From Archilochus colubris (taxonomy: Eukaryota > Chordata > Aves > Apodiformes > Trochilidae): 64,000 nucleotides of DNA. Under the pieces are notes generated by a model. It was not told the DNA's origin. It saw nothing but the letters and a program-made list of their open reading frames with translations, and made no database searches. The translations under genes were made by a program, and so were the position numbers. The number at the start of each line of letters is the position of its first letter. The stretch's first letter is position 1. The stretch spans positions 101,784,467 to 101,848,466 of the forward strand of contig CM041084.1 of the NCBI GenBank assembly GCA_023079485.1. Direction: 5' to 3'. Shown here piece by piece: positions 39,401 to 51,819 of the stretch.

Positions 39401-40559
39401 AAAAATGCATTTTCTAGAAGTATTCGTGCTTGCATTGGTTTTGTGACTGTTAACATATGAAAGAAAATCCCATCAATTACATTTTTGTTTTGTGGTTTGT
39501 GAAAGAAGTGGAAACAAAGCATCTAAGCATTATCAGAATGAATTGGAATAAATGAGTGATCTGTTCCATATATCAAAGTCCACTTGGACAGTTTCACCAC
39601 TAGTAATTAGAACAATCTCTCAACCTAGTGCCTCAATGGAGTGGCTAAGAAATGAGAACAACTTTTCTAACAGAGCGTAGGGTGTTGGTATGTGAGAAAT
39701 GCTGAGAAACCAGCCAAGATTGAAAAGAGAACAATTGCAATGGGAATTCAGTTCTCTTTTTAGTGAAATGCTCAGCTTTACGATCTATTCAGTTATAAAA
39801 AGGAAGGAAGAGAGCACTGGGAAGCTTTTTGGTCACAGGACAACCATCTTCATTACAGAAGAGAAGAGGCAGTTGCTGCTGCTTTTGTTAATAAAAACCA
39901 TGGTCCTATAGCAAAGAAGAGGAGGGGCAGACTTAAATCCTTCTGCTAGCAGATAATTTGAGGTTCTTGTGATATATAATTAGAAAACCTGCAGGAACTA
40001 TGTAAACCCTCCTTCTTCACAGGACATGACAGAGGTTGAATATAATAACATTCTGCTGACATCACAGCTTGAATTACTCCGCAGTAATTCAGGTACAGTT
40101 GCCAGTGCAGCTGAATTCAGACTCGATCTCAGTTGTATCTGCACAGTGGATAACAGAATCTGGCTGCAAGGATTGTTGTGTTAGACACTGAGAAACTAGG
40201 GAGAGGGATTCTCAATACAGAGCATGAAAAAAAAATTAGGTGGTGTCGCAGGATTTTGCCTGATTATTTCATTTACTGTTTGTCTCTCAAAAAGTGACAA
40301 ATATGGGAGTACTTGGTTCTTGGAAATTTAGATTTAAATTAATGAACTACATAAAGAGAGGGCAAGCTAGAAAGAAGCAAAAACAAAATCTTGCATGTGT
40401 ACTTTCTATCAGTAGTCATAGCTACTCAATCAGAGGGTGTATGGCCCTCTAGAAACATCTCTTGGGTAGATCATGGCTGAGAGCATATTGACTTAGAAAA
40501 TAAAAATTAGGCACAAGTACTTTTCTTTCCCATTTCCATGCTCCAAGAAAAAAGAAAAT
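36473..40559. other. Unique AT-rich sequence, no gene seen
   Basis: Apart from the 41-bp duplication, no element is recognised. Minus-strand frames of 123 aa (38345-38716) and 122 aa (39154-39522) show no domain. 36900-37050 has conserved-element-like texture. A good-looking splice acceptor near 37860-37878 precedes a short open stretch, but nothing else supports an exon. Confidence 0.5.
37344..37425. repeat. 41-bp tandem duplication (2 copies)
   Basis: Units 37344-37384 and 37385-37425 abut exactly. They differ at a single internal position (gaCag versus gaAag) and share 'atagcagggttgtaagcatc'. This is a simple, young local duplication. Confidence 0.95.
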
Positions 40560-40609
40560 CAACAACAACAACAACAACAAAAACCCAACAAAACAAACAA
40601 CAACAAAAA
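40560..40609. repeat. (CAA)n / A-rich simple repeat
   Basis: Seven or so CAA units followed by CAAA/CCCAACA variants. It abuts the left end of the LTR-like element that follows. Confidence 0.9.
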
Positions 40610-40611
40610 GA

Positions 40612-41453
40612 CTCTGTAGCTCATGGTGAACAGCTATGGTGATGCACATTGCCCTTTGCATCCCATGGAAGACCACAGTGTAGCAGATATCCACTCTGCA
40701 GCCCATGGTGCACCCCATGTAGACATGCTCCATTCAGTCATAGGAGCTATATATTGGATATTGGGGAAAAAATCTTCACTGAAAGGGTTGTCAAGTATTG
40801 AAACAGGCTGCCCAAGGAGGTCGTTGAGTCAGCATCCCTGGAGGTGTTTAAGAGACATGTAGGTGTGGTGCTTAGGGACATGGTGGACTTGGCAGTGTGC
40901 TAGATTAATTGTTGGACATGATGATCTTAAAGGTCTTTTCCAACCAGAAGTATTCTGTGATTCTGCGGAGAGCCCCCACTGGAGCAGGCTTCTGGCAGGA
41001 GCCCTACCCCATGGAGAGAAGCCCGTGGAGCAGGTTTTCTGGAGCAGTCTGTTCCTGAAGGACTGTACCCTGTATAAATGAGCCACATTCCAACAGTTCT
41101 GTAGAATTTCAGCCCATAGGAAGGAGGTTAAGAGTGAGGAGGAAGGGGTGGCAGAGGAAACTGCCACAAATTGTCCAGAAGCTCCATTCCACTTTCCCCA
41201 GAGCCATTGGTGAGCAAGTAGAAGATCTGTGACGGAAGGAGTGAAGTTGAGCCTGGGATGAAGACAAGTGGGAAGAAGGTGGTTTCTCGCTGTCCTACTC
41301 TGCTATAAAGTAGTAATAAATTAAATTAATTTCCTCAACTCGGCTCTGTTTGGCCTTTGATGGCAATTGGTGGGTTTCCTGTCCTGTTGATGTAGGGAAG
41401 GGAGAAAGCAGCTTGATAAGTGCCTGACAGTCAACTAAGGTTAACCCATCACA
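40612..41453 (+). mobile_element. Avian solo-LTR-like element (copy 2), split by a CR1
   Basis: Same family and orientation as the element at 1.6-2.58 kb. It carries the 'catggaagaccacagtgtagc' type units (40665-40730), 'ggagcaggcttctggcaggag' (about 40980), 'gtgaggaggaagg' near 41135, 'ggagtgaagttgagcctggga' near 41240, an 'aataaattaaattaatttcc' block with a canonical AATAAA (about 41314), and a terminal 'ggttaacccatcaca' ending at 41453. A CR1 fills 40753-40965, so the LTR parts are 40612-40752 and 40966-41453. The left end is probably truncated. No retroviral genes are present. Confidence 0.7.
40753..40965 (+). mobile_element. CR1 LINE 3' fragment inserted in the LTR, plus strand
   Basis: A typical CR1 3' UTR: 'tcttcactgaaagggttgtc', 'aaacaggctgcccaaggagg', 'catccctggaggtgtttaag', 'gatcttaaaggtcttttcc', ending with two octamer-like units (tattctgtg, attctg). 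It is 5'-truncated. LTR sequence resumes immediately at 40966 ('ggagagcccccactggagc'), so the CR1 landed after the LTR was already in place. Confidence 0.9.
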
Positions 41454-42224
41454 TTTACTCATTGCTCTCTCCACTGTGTGGTAGGTACCACACTTGTTCA
41501 ACGCTTTTCCATCACTGGTAATTTAGGCTTTTCATTTTATCCTTATGTTGCTAATGCCTAGTGGACTCATCAAACTTTTTACGGAATTATCAGGGCTGAC
41601 TGATTTCCAAATACTTCCCAGAAGCTGTTACACAGTAATGTACACTCTTTGGCTGTGTCAAAATAAGGGTCATTCATCTTTTCTGAAGTATCTTATATGG
41701 CATTTTTTTTAAGAAACTGCTAGCCAAATAACTCTTTCTCCTAGTAATGCAACATAGTCTACCTGAGATGCATTTTTATTTGCTTAAATAGCCCAATTTT
41801 TAAGTGTTATAGCATCAGATGACTTGTATATGTGTGTTCTCCCATATATAAAACACATTCAAATCTTCAAGACATAATTTTTCAGAGCTAGAATCAAATA
41901 GTCTGTATGCTCCTACTCAGAACATCTGTATCACATCTGCAAGTGTGAGTGGAGCCTGGGGTTGAGGAACAGTGGAAAAACAGTTAAAACCTCAGTCTCA
42001 CTGAGATTTTTAAAGTATTCAGTATGGGCAAATACTGACAAGAATGGTTAAGAAGTGTCTGGCAAATTTTATACACTTGTCTTAAAGTACAAAGTAGCTG
42101 ATATACTTAATTTTTCACTGGCTTTGTTTGCAGAAATAGTGATATTATTTTGGCTGAAATTTTCAAAGAATGTTCAGAACAAGGGAAATCAGACAATAAA
42201 GGCAAATGTCAGCCTGTATGCACT
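41454..42224. other. Unique AT-rich sequence, no gene seen
   Basis: No gene or element recognised between the LTR and the next CR1. Confidence 0.6.
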
Positions 42225-42600
42225 GAATCATAGAATCATAGAATTGCTCAGGCTGGAAAAGACCTTCAAGATCACCAAGTCCAACCTCTTCCTAACCCTG
42301 TTTCTGATGATCCACCACTAAATTATGCCCCCAGGCACCACATCCAGATGATCTTTAAACACATTCAGGGATGGGGACCCTGGGGAGCCTTTTCCAGTGC
42401 TTCACAACACTTTCTGTAAAGAATTTACTCCTGATATCCAACCTAAATCTTCTCTGATGCAACTTGAAGCCATTTCCCCTTGTCCTGTCATCTGTCACCA
42501 GTAAGAAGAGATAAACCCCACTTTCACTACATCCTTCTTTCAGGTATTTGTAAAGAGTGATAAGATCTCCCCTCAGCCAGTCTCAGTTTCACCAGGCCGG
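42225..42600 (-). mobile_element. CR1 LINE 3' fragment, minus strand
   Basis: Starts with intact reverse octamers (gaatcatagaatcatagaat), then 'gaccttcaagatcaccaagt', 'ccatttccccttgtcctgtc' and 'agtgataagatctcccctca'. It is a 5'-truncated 3' UTR of about 375 bp and contains no coding part. Confidence 0.9.
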
Positions 42601-43019
42601 AGAGCATTAAGGTTATAAGGAACTGGAAAGGAAGTGTTACAAGGTATTTAACAGTCTTCCCAGTAAATTGTGCCAATAGCCTCATATATACAAAATACTG
42701 TCATGATGCTTAGAGTTTTAGTCCTAACTGTTTGACATAACAGCATACTCAATGAGGTCAGCCATACTTCACACTGCATTTTTTACAATATTTTCAAGTA
42801 AGTTCTTTAGCTTTGTGCAAGCCAGGGTGAGTTGAACCCATTTGAACTTCCCCCAAAAGCTTAATGCTTGCCTGGATACTAGATGCTGCTAGGACTATGT
42901 CAATAAATAGATGAATGAGAGGTGAAAATAAAGCCCTTTGCTTACAGGTGCCTTTCACGAAAAAAAAAAATAATATTTTAAATCTAAAAGCTTTCCTGAA
43001 TTTGTGGTTTTAAAATATA
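42601..43019. other. Unique spacer between CR1 copies
   Basis: About 420 bp with no recognisable element, ending in an A-rich run at 42960-42971 and an AT-rich stretch. Confidence 0.55.
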
Positions 43020-43486
43020 TTCATAGAATCACAGAATTGTTTTGGCTGGAAAGAACCTTTAAGATCGAGTCCAACCATCAACTCAGCACTTCAAAGTTCC
43101 CCACTAAGCACCGTATCTACACATCTTCTGTATCCCGCCAGGTATAGTGACTCTACCACTTCCCTGAGCAGCCTGTTCCTGCCTCAAAACCATCTCAGTT
43201 AAGAAATTTTTCCAAATACCCTGGGACAACTTGATACCATTTCCTCTCATCCTATCACCTGTTACTTGGGAGACCAACTCCCACCTCACTACAACCTTCT
43301 TTTTGGGTAGTTGTGAAGGGCAGTAAGATCTCTCCTGATCCTCCTCCAGGATAAACAACCCCAGTTCTCTCAGGTACTCTTCTTAAGACTTGTTCTTCTA
43401 ACCCTGCACCAGCTTTATTGCCCTTCTCTGGACATGCCCCAGCACCTCAATGCCCTTCTTGTAGTGAGGGACAGCAGAAAACTGAC
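43020..43486 (-). mobile_element. CR1 LINE 3' fragment, minus strand
   Basis: Begins 'tcatagaatcacagaatt' (reverse octamers), then 'gaacctttaagatcgagtcc', 'agcagcctgttcctgcctc', 'ctctcaggtactcttctt' and 'cttgtagtgaggg'. It is 5'-truncated near 43486. It appears to belong to a different CR1 subfamily from the neighbour at 42.2 kb, because the post-octamer sequence differs (gttttggctggaaaga versus gctcaggctggaaaag). Confidence 0.9.
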
Positions 43487-46400
43487 ATTCACTTCTTTTC
43501 AAAGAGCAACAAATGTTTCTTGCAGAAAAATATTTCTTCCTCACTGCCATATCCATTTCACCTTTGTGAAAAATGCTGCATTTGAGCCATCATACTGCAA
43601 ATTTATTTTAGTTTATAAGGACATGTTTGAGTGTAGAGAAGGAGTGCAGGAAAAACCGGCAGCTCTGGAAAGATTTTGAATGCTGTGGGAACCAGCTATG
43701 TGCTGAAGTTGACAGAGTAGAAACAGAATTTGGCTGTGTCATCTGATGATCATCTTTGCAATACCATAAAAATTGTTATTAAAGTATACTGGAAAGATAA
43801 AGACCTTGAAATAGTCTTGTAAGGCTTTAGAAGTTAATTCAAAATAGAAATTTGTGGATTTTCCTGGAGGAGATTTGGATGCATGTCTATAGAAGCATTT
43901 GCATATTTGGCTCATACTGTATTAAGTATCATGTAGCTTCCCTCTTAATACCTACCTGACTATTTATAGCTGTGGAATCTGACAAAAATGACAGGATGTG
44001 AAGCCTGAACTTGAATATGTGTCTTTACCTCTGTAAATTTGGGAGTGCTTCATGAATGTAAACACTGTGCAAATAAAGCACAGCTGAGAGCACATTGCAT
44101 CAAACTCTTCCCACAAGCAGTCTGCAAGAAGCTGAAAAAATCAGCAACATGCTGTTATCATCTGTCACAGTCCAGTTCTCCATCCTTTTTATTTATTCCT
44201 CACTTGCAGCTGATAGCGTATCAAGTTCTTTTCCTGTGGCACTGCTAGTACTGTTGGCAACCCATAGGTTGTTCTGTGGTATCTGTGAATCCTGCTTTGC
44301 TGTGTTTAAATTCTGATATATGTGTGAGTCCTTGGGGTTTTATAAAAATAAATTACCCTCTTCTTGGAAATGGACCTTGTTGGTGACTTGCAAGAAAAAG
44401 TAAAAAAGGGAAGTTTGATGTATCCAAAGACCAGACGTGAGTCATGAGTGTTGCTGATTTGAATATAAAACCTGAAGGGCAGCACAGGCTTGCAGGAGTT
44501 GTTCTCTTGAGCTCACATGAATTTGGCCAAAATGAAAAGAACCTGAAGCTGCAGCATGAGATGGTAAAGTAGAGGATTTGGGCCTGCATGCATAGCCCTT
44601 TGATTTCAATCCATGGAGTTCACTGAAATACTTGGGGGGGGGCGGGGGCAGGAACAAAACTAAACACACAGAAATTTGAATGCTGAATCCTGTTTATAGG
44701 CATTATAAATATGATTGTGAAGTCTGGCTTTTTTCTGTAGAGTGAAAACATAAGTGAGAATGGGTGTTGCAGTACTGTACATGCAAATATACTTTTCTTC
44801 AGTGTTATAAGACGATGAATAGATTTATTTTTAGCCTAATTGCATAACAATGATACAAATATTTTACTGATATAAGTGTTCTGCAGTAAATATATTTTGT
44901 TGCCTCACTTAATAGGAAGCATGATGTTCTTTTTTTTTTCCTTTTGCATAGACAAAAAATTTTTTCAATTAATTTCTTGCCACAACCACATTAAATGTGA
45001 TCTCCAGAAGTGGTAAAGGGCTGAAAGCAATTCTTTTTTCCCCTTTTATTTTACATCTGACCTATTGTATTGCAAATTCATTGCTGTTTCACATTCCAAC
45101 TATTGAAATGCAATAATAAATTACAGGCAATGGCACATTTCACTGAACAAGTAGTCATAATCCAAAAATATGTCTTTTAAGAAGTAAAGGTTTTTCCCTT
45201 TTTGTACAAGGAATGGAAATTTCAAAGCAGCCTTTCAAAATGCTAGCTACCAGTTTTCATTAGCCACCTACTACTAATGGGGATGTTCCCCTGTGCCAAG
45301 ATGTATTTGATTCTCAGGAGGCCATGCAGTTTCTCATGGTTGCATTGCACCACTGCAGTTTGCAAGTTGCTACGTCAAGGTTAAGAGGAGGACAGATGGA
45401 CAGCATGGAATGCAATGAGCAGTGTGTAAGCAACTGAATCACCATTTTTGGAGTGTGTCCTATCTGTAAATACCCAGGAGTCCCTTTGGTATCCTTAAAA
45501 CAGTGAAGTAATCTTGTATTCTATAAATAATTACAGATTCAGAGCAGAAATTAGTTGAGAGATAAGTCATTACTAGGGAAAAAATCTTCCCTAAACATAG
45601 AATAAGATACATTGGTAAATAATGAAAAGGACAATGTTGATCTCAAGTTTGATTTCATTCTTTTTGTGCATAGATTATGGTGGTCTTGAATTAAATTGCA
45701 AGTTTCTAACATTCTGCTCACTGAAAACTGCCCAGGGAAAAGGACTATTTGCATTTCAGAATACAAAATTCTCTGAACAGTTATCCAATACTTAGAAGAA
45801 TAGTACTTCCCAAGCAGCTGAGTAAATGATTATTCATGTAGAGGATGAATAAGAACAGATGTGAATGTGTTTGTCATGAATATGGCAAGCACATTTTTTC
45901 AAGATAAGCTAATGCCTAAACCACAAATCTCATGGCCTCATGGGAATAAGCATGCACCTACATTGTAACATTGATAATGGTTAAGATGTTAGATGTTCAA
46001 GAATATTTTCATAGATCTCAGCAACTGCAATATCTGTAAAACCTCTAGTGTTTGCAGTGTGTCATAGATGGTCCTAAGACCTCAAGCCATCATGAGATTG
46101 ACATTGGCATCAGTGACATGCCCTTTCATAGGGTTGCAACTTCATCCAGTATACCTGAAGATTAGAGTAAATGTATATTAAAGAAGATGACAGTGTAATT
46201 CATGTTCATTCCAAGGTCTGCTTTCATCAGTGGAGCTGTATGGAAGTGGCTTTATTATAAATGGTAAAACTATGTCTGAGAACACAATGCTCAGCTAAGA
46301 GCTGTTAGGAAAATACGTGTGTTCAAAGCCAGTTTTTGTAAGTGTTTGCTCAGTCTTTACTGACAGCATCTTGCTATGACCTATTTAAACATACTTATTT

Positions 46401-46779
46401 TTGTGCACCCTGTCTGAAGTGATCTTCATTCCAATATATCCTTGTGCAAGCAGTGACTAACTTTATGTGTAGGAAAACACAAGAAGGTTGTGAAGACTTT
46501 CAAGAACAGTTAGGTTCCTATAATTAATATGGTAAATTCTGAATGCCTATTTCCTTATTTGTAGATAAGAAAGAGAATGTTTCCAGATTATAGCATAAAG
46601 AATTTACTTGGAATAATTCGTATTATATAAAGTTTATCATAGTTGTCAGCACTGAATAATAATTTTAGCAAAGAATGTGGTCAGTCTGTATATGGCCTTT
46701 TTTTGCCAAAGCATGAGCCTATATAGTGATGGGTGGTCTATGATTCACCTCTTGGCTGAAGTTGTATGCTTAAAATTTA
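43487..46779. other. Unique AT-rich sequence, no gene seen
   Basis: No exon recognised. A G-run (g9cg5) lies near 44634-44648. The block 45060-45400 has conserved-element-like texture by eye. Frames here are short and unsupported. Confidence 0.5.
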
Positions 46780-47463
46780 TCATAGAATCATAGAATGATT
46801 TGGATTGGAAGGGACCTTAAAGATCATCCAGCTCCAACCCCCCTACTTGGGCAGGGATACTTTCCACTAGATAGGTTGCTCAAGGCCCGTCCAACCTGTC
46901 TGTGAACACTTCTAGGGAGGGGGCAGCCACAACTTCCTTGGGCAACCTGTGCCAGTGTCTCACCACCCTCACAGGAAAGAATTTTTTCCTAATGTCTAAC
47001 CTAAATCTCCCTTCTTTAAGTTTTAAAACATTTCCCTTTCTTCTCTCACTACACACCTGTATAAAGAGCCCAGCTACAGCTTTCTTGTAGCCCCCCTTCA
47101 GATATTGGAGGGTTACTATAAGGTGACCTCAGAGCCTCCTCTACTCCAGGCTGAACAACCCCAACTTCCTCATCCTTTCTTCACAGGGGAGGTGCTCCAG
47201 CCCTCTGATCATTTTAGTGACTCTCCTGAGGGCATGCTCAAGGAGCTCTATGTCCTTCTTATGTTGGGGACTTCAGAACTGGACATAGTGCTCCAGGTGG
47301 GGTCTCACAAGAGCAAGGTAGAGGGGGAGAATCACCTCCTTTGACCTGCTGTCTGTGCTTCTTTTGATGCAGCCTAGGACATGGTTTTCTTTCTGGGCTG
47401 CGAGTGCATGTTCATGGCTCCTGTTAAGCTTCTGGTCCATCACCACCCCGATGTCTCTTCTCC
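46780..47463 (-). mobile_element. CR1 LINE 3' fragment, about 680 bp, minus strand
   Basis: Starts with intact reverse octamers (catagaatcatagaatg), then 'ggaagggaccttaaagatc', 'ggcaacctgtgccagtgtct', 'tgaacaaccccaacttcctc', 'ctccaggtggggtctcacaa' and 'gatgcagcctaggacatgg'. It is well preserved and 5'-truncated near 47463. It is the same subfamily as the copy at 57.95 kb. Small plus-strand frames over it are antisense artefacts. Confidence 0.93.
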
Positions 47464-50400
47464 TTTATAAAGGAAGAGAGGTAGTTAGAAGCACTCCTTT
47501 ACTGAAATTTTATATAGCTCATTTTTATAGTTTTAGTGAACATTTCATTATTAAGAAAAAATATATTGATACCTGACATGAACAACTGACTTTAAAAAGA
47601 CATTTCCTATATTCATTGAAAAGACATCTAACTATAGTAAGTTGAGTAATAATGGGTTTTGGCCTGTAAGATAGACTACAACAATAAAATGCCAGAAATA
47701 AACATTGCATATGTTTGCATTTACATTTCAATTAACAAGATTCTTTCCTCTGAGACTCCTCTAGCTCTTTCTTAACATTTAAAGAGTTCTTGATCAAATC
47801 ATTCCTGTATGCTGCCATTGCAACAGAAAATTCAATTAGTATGCCAAAAAAATGGAAAGCAAACACTAATAGAATATTTTAAGCACCGTATGCAACTGTG
47901 AGTTTGGTATGAACATTTTGTCCTCTTTTTCACAAATATTTAGTATTAGGAATTTTTATTTGCAAAAAGACTAATTTGCATAGGATTATTCAAGTTAATA
48001 TAACTAACCGTGTGTGGCTTTAGAAGGATGGATATACATGTTAAAAAATATTTGATTTACTACTTAACTTTTGTCCCATTTTATATTCTGGTTCTTGTTT
48101 GAAATGAAACAAATGTGTAGGTAGAAGACTGCCACTGTTAAGTCCGTAGGTTGGAAACATCTCTAGATCTCAGAGTGGTAATATGGGTTATCTACTGGTA
48201 TATAAATAACCCGGTCAGCTTCAAAGGGAGGAACATTTTTTGTAACTGTATTTTTAGTACATTCAGTACTAAAAGTACTGATAAAAGTTAGCTATTTAGT
48301 CAGCTGCAACACAGGATAGTATATTCTGCCTTTCTTGTCTTTGTCAATACACTACAAATTTTAACACTAAATTTCTGCTGGAATAATGTTCCATAAGAAA
48401 AATACATGAAAATGTACTAAATGCCTCAGTCATTTTGCAACACACATCATTATGGCAGACTATACCAGAATCTCCTTCTAGAGAGACCAAAGTTAGGTTA
48501 TATGTTGTGCTATTCACCTTGTGGATTTTTTTGTGTCTTAGGTTTAATTCTTTTCTAAAGAAAATGAAACTGAAAGTATCCAGTTCTCCCAGACTTGAAG
48601 TTTCTCCTCTAGATTATACAAAGCATGCTTTCACAAAAGGTTCTGGGCAATGTATAGCTTTCACTGAAGAACTCTCACCTGAGGAGGTCATGCACAGACT
48701 GCTACAGTACAGCCTGCATGAGTTGTATGTAACAGAATGAAAATCCCCAGTAGTGTCATCCGTTGAAGGGATTTTGCAGAACTGTCAATCACGTTCACTC
48801 AACAGAAGGGAAGGGTATTCTGTTTCACACCTCAGTTCATGGTCTCTGAGGTGTAATTACAGATCACATGAAGGGCTTCTCTGGGGAGGTACCACAGAAC
48901 CTGAAGGGTGCAGAAGGCAGCAGCAGGCTTTTCCGTGGAAGTTGTCTTAGAATTACCTCTTCTTCCTTAAGGCTGGGAGGCTACTTGTAGTGGAAATATT
49001 TTTTCCACTAATACAAAGCTAGATATGCATGATCCATGTGCTTTGCTAATCTAGTCTAATGGCAGAAAGCCTAAACCATCCATATGCTCGCTGTGGTCTG
49101 GCATTGCAGAGGCATGCTGACAGTTTGGCAATGGTGACTGTTCCTGTGGGTGTCACTGAGACATTCCTGTTTCACTTCTTCCCTTTGGTATCATATGATG
49201 TTCTGAGAAACTGTGTACATTCTGTTTCTTCATGCTTCACAGAGAAGAAGCATACCCTGAGCTCCAAGAAGCTAAGAAAGCTGTACCATGAGATGTAACT
49301 GGCCAGGAGGTGAAAAAGAGGTTGTCACCAGTTGGTAGTTTAATACCACCAGCCAATTTCTTTGCTTGTTATTGTCTCCTCAGACTCTAAGGCAATCAGG
49401 CTCTCATCCATGGAGAATTTCACATTCCTCTCGCTCTTCCTCATGTTTCTTATCATACATCATTACATATTCTATTTCAACCAGAACATTACTCGTTAGA
49501 ACCATAATGCTGCTTTATGTGTCCCCGAGTGTGTAGTTCTGAGAGCAAATCTCCTTAAAGCAAAGCAACATTTGTGTGCTGAAGTTATCTGTGAAAGCAA
49601 AGGGAAGAATAATAGCCCTTACATCATAAAACAAAAGACTTATTGCCTGTGGAGTTCATTTAGGACTGCAGATAACTTGAGAAGAAGTCATATCATTAAG
49701 TGCTTAACAAAAAATATTTAGTTACTGACAATTAGTAATTCATTTGGCAATTATTCTAGCTTCACAGAGGGTGTCTAGGCAATCATTAGAAGAATTTTGA
49801 AACAGGGGCCTTAGGTTAAGTCCATCACTGAATATTTCTGAAATGTCAATGTATTCTAGGTAAATTTTGTCCATGACATCTTGGTTTTAGCCGTACTATT
49901 CACGATCAATGCCATGAAAAATGGCAGCTTAGGGAAATAAATATAACTTGGTTTTTAACAAAACTTCTTTACCTTCTTTCCCCCATCCTGTTTTCTCATG
50001 ACAACTGGTGTTGTGAGCAAAATGAGACAAGCAATTACCAAGGACTTTAGGCCTTGGGAAAACGGTGACCACAAAGTCTGGTAACAACTTGGGCCTATTG
50101 GCAGACTGAGAAGGGATAGGCAGAAGCCCGTGATTATCTAGCCTAAGGTTTCCACAGGTTGCCTGAAGAGAGTGAGTGCAGTCCCAGCTAACTAACCAGA
50201 GCAAGATGCTGCATTAAACCTGTCCTCTGGATAAGGGGATGGGAAATCCTCCAGGGGGATTGGGGTTATGCTGTGAAACACGGACATCACCTGGAACACA
50301 GTCACTTGAGTCTGATCTCAGCAAGAAAATATTGCAGGCTTCAGAACTTCTCCTTTTGCTTAAGGTTTCAAATGTTTGAGACAAGGAATGATAAATTTTT

Positions 50401-51612
50401 GTTCGTTTTTCCTGATACTGTGGGTTGTTTTAGCTACTTATGAGTATATGACTGAAATGGAATTGAAGGTATAGAGGACTGTTTTGCTTTGTTACCTGCA
50501 TGAGTGTGGGACGGAGAGGCTTGCTATAATAATTAAGGGTTTTTTCAGGTTAATAGAAGTGTTTCTGTTAGTACCATTTCAGTTTTAGAGCAGCCATTAA
50601 CAAATCTTTACTGGTGAACTCAAGTCTTAAAAACTTCCTACTGCAGCAGATTCTAGTTTCTGTCTTGGAAATAAAAAGACCTGTCAAGAAAAAAAGACTA
50701 GGCATAATACTTTCTACAATTGTACAAATTAAACTCAAATTCTCTATTTATCAGTCTCTGTACTTAATTTACAAGAATGCCCTATGTTTCCTCACTAGAT
50801 TTACAGCAGCAGAACAAGCTCATTTTAAATTGACTGCTTCATCTTTTGGAGCAGTAAGTCATGGAGTGAGTATGGCACCATCATTATTTTAAAAAAAATA
50901 TTAAGTTTTATAGACTTCATTTCAGCTAGTTTTCCCAAACCAGACTTTAAAATACTGTTAAAATATCTGATAAAATTATTTTTTTCCTCATTTTTTCTTG
51001 TTGTATTGTGTAAAAAATTGGCTTTTTACTTGAATATTAGTAGATTTCAAAGCTTTCAGAAGTTCAGAAGATAAAAACATAAAAGGTGCTGTACTAATAT
51101 TTTCATTATACTAACATAAAGCAAGTAGCTGTTCAAAGAAAATATGCTGGGAAGCATGGCTTTCCATAGCTGTGTGTGTCAAATGACTGCATAGTTCATT
51201 GAACCATGGTGGTGTTTTAGTTATTTCTTATGTAGCCTTTTCCCATGCTATTTTTTTGGCAGCAGCAGTCAGGCTATTTTGTGCAACTGGAGTAATCTGG
51301 CACAGAAATAAAAAGGTATGAGAAGCAAACTTGTAAATGTTCAGCCTTCTTATGAGTTCCTATTTTTTTATGAGACCTGTAAGAATGTAATAATTTTTAC
51401 AGGTGCTATGGTTGCCTCAGTCAGATTTGAGTTCAAAATTTTATGAGAAAATGGCAGAAAATATAGCTGTGTATTCAATCCAACTAGTCACACAGCCCTT
51501 CAAAACTAAAAGGAAAAAATGTTCTCTTGCACAGTTCCCAGTGATGTGAGAACTGACAGAGGACAAATTAACCTGAGCACATAGAGGAAACTCCAGCTCT
51601 GCTATAAGAATG
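47464..51612. other. Unique AT-rich sequence, no gene seen
   Basis: No gene recognised. A 101-aa plus frame (48435-48740) and a 79-aa plus frame (49059-49298) have no domain, and nothing around them supports an exon. Confidence 0.5.
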
Positions 51613-51618
51613 GGCAGG
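51613..51618. repeat. Left target-site duplication of the fold-back element
   Basis: GGCAGG, directly abutting the left inverted-repeat end. It is repeated exactly at 51820-51825 on the other side, as expected of a 6-bp staggered-cut integration. Confidence 0.75.
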
Positions 51619-51819
51619 TGTAATGTAACAAGGCAACCAGGTGCCACTAATTGCCAGGGAGTGAGCATGAGCTTGTGTCAAGCCCACCTGTGCCCAATTA
51701 GGGTGGGCCCCCACTGCGCATGAGCAGGACCAGGGGGCCAATAAAAGGTGAGGCCTGAGTCACAAGCTCATGCTCACTCCCTGGCAATTAGTGGCACCTG
51801 GTTGCCTCGTTACACTACA
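51619..51819. mobile_element. 201-bp fold-back element with 59-nt terminal inverted repeats
   Basis: The left arm 51619-51677 and right arm 51761-51819 are reverse complements at 57 of 59 positions. Both differences are A on the left versus G on the right, read in the same orientation. The ends are TG...CA. A perfect 6-bp direct repeat (ggcagg) flanks both ends exactly where arm similarity stops. The 83-nt centre has its own stems: gcccacc/ggtgggc (51682-51688, 51702-51708) and ggccccc/gggggcc (51706-51712, 51733-51739). It also holds a CCAAT at 51738 running into ATAAAAGG (51741-51748). It is much more GC-rich than its flanks and has no coding capacity. It could be a MITE of an unidentified DNA transposon (6-bp duplication) or a very unusual short solo LTR. 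I cannot name a family. Confidence 0.8.
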
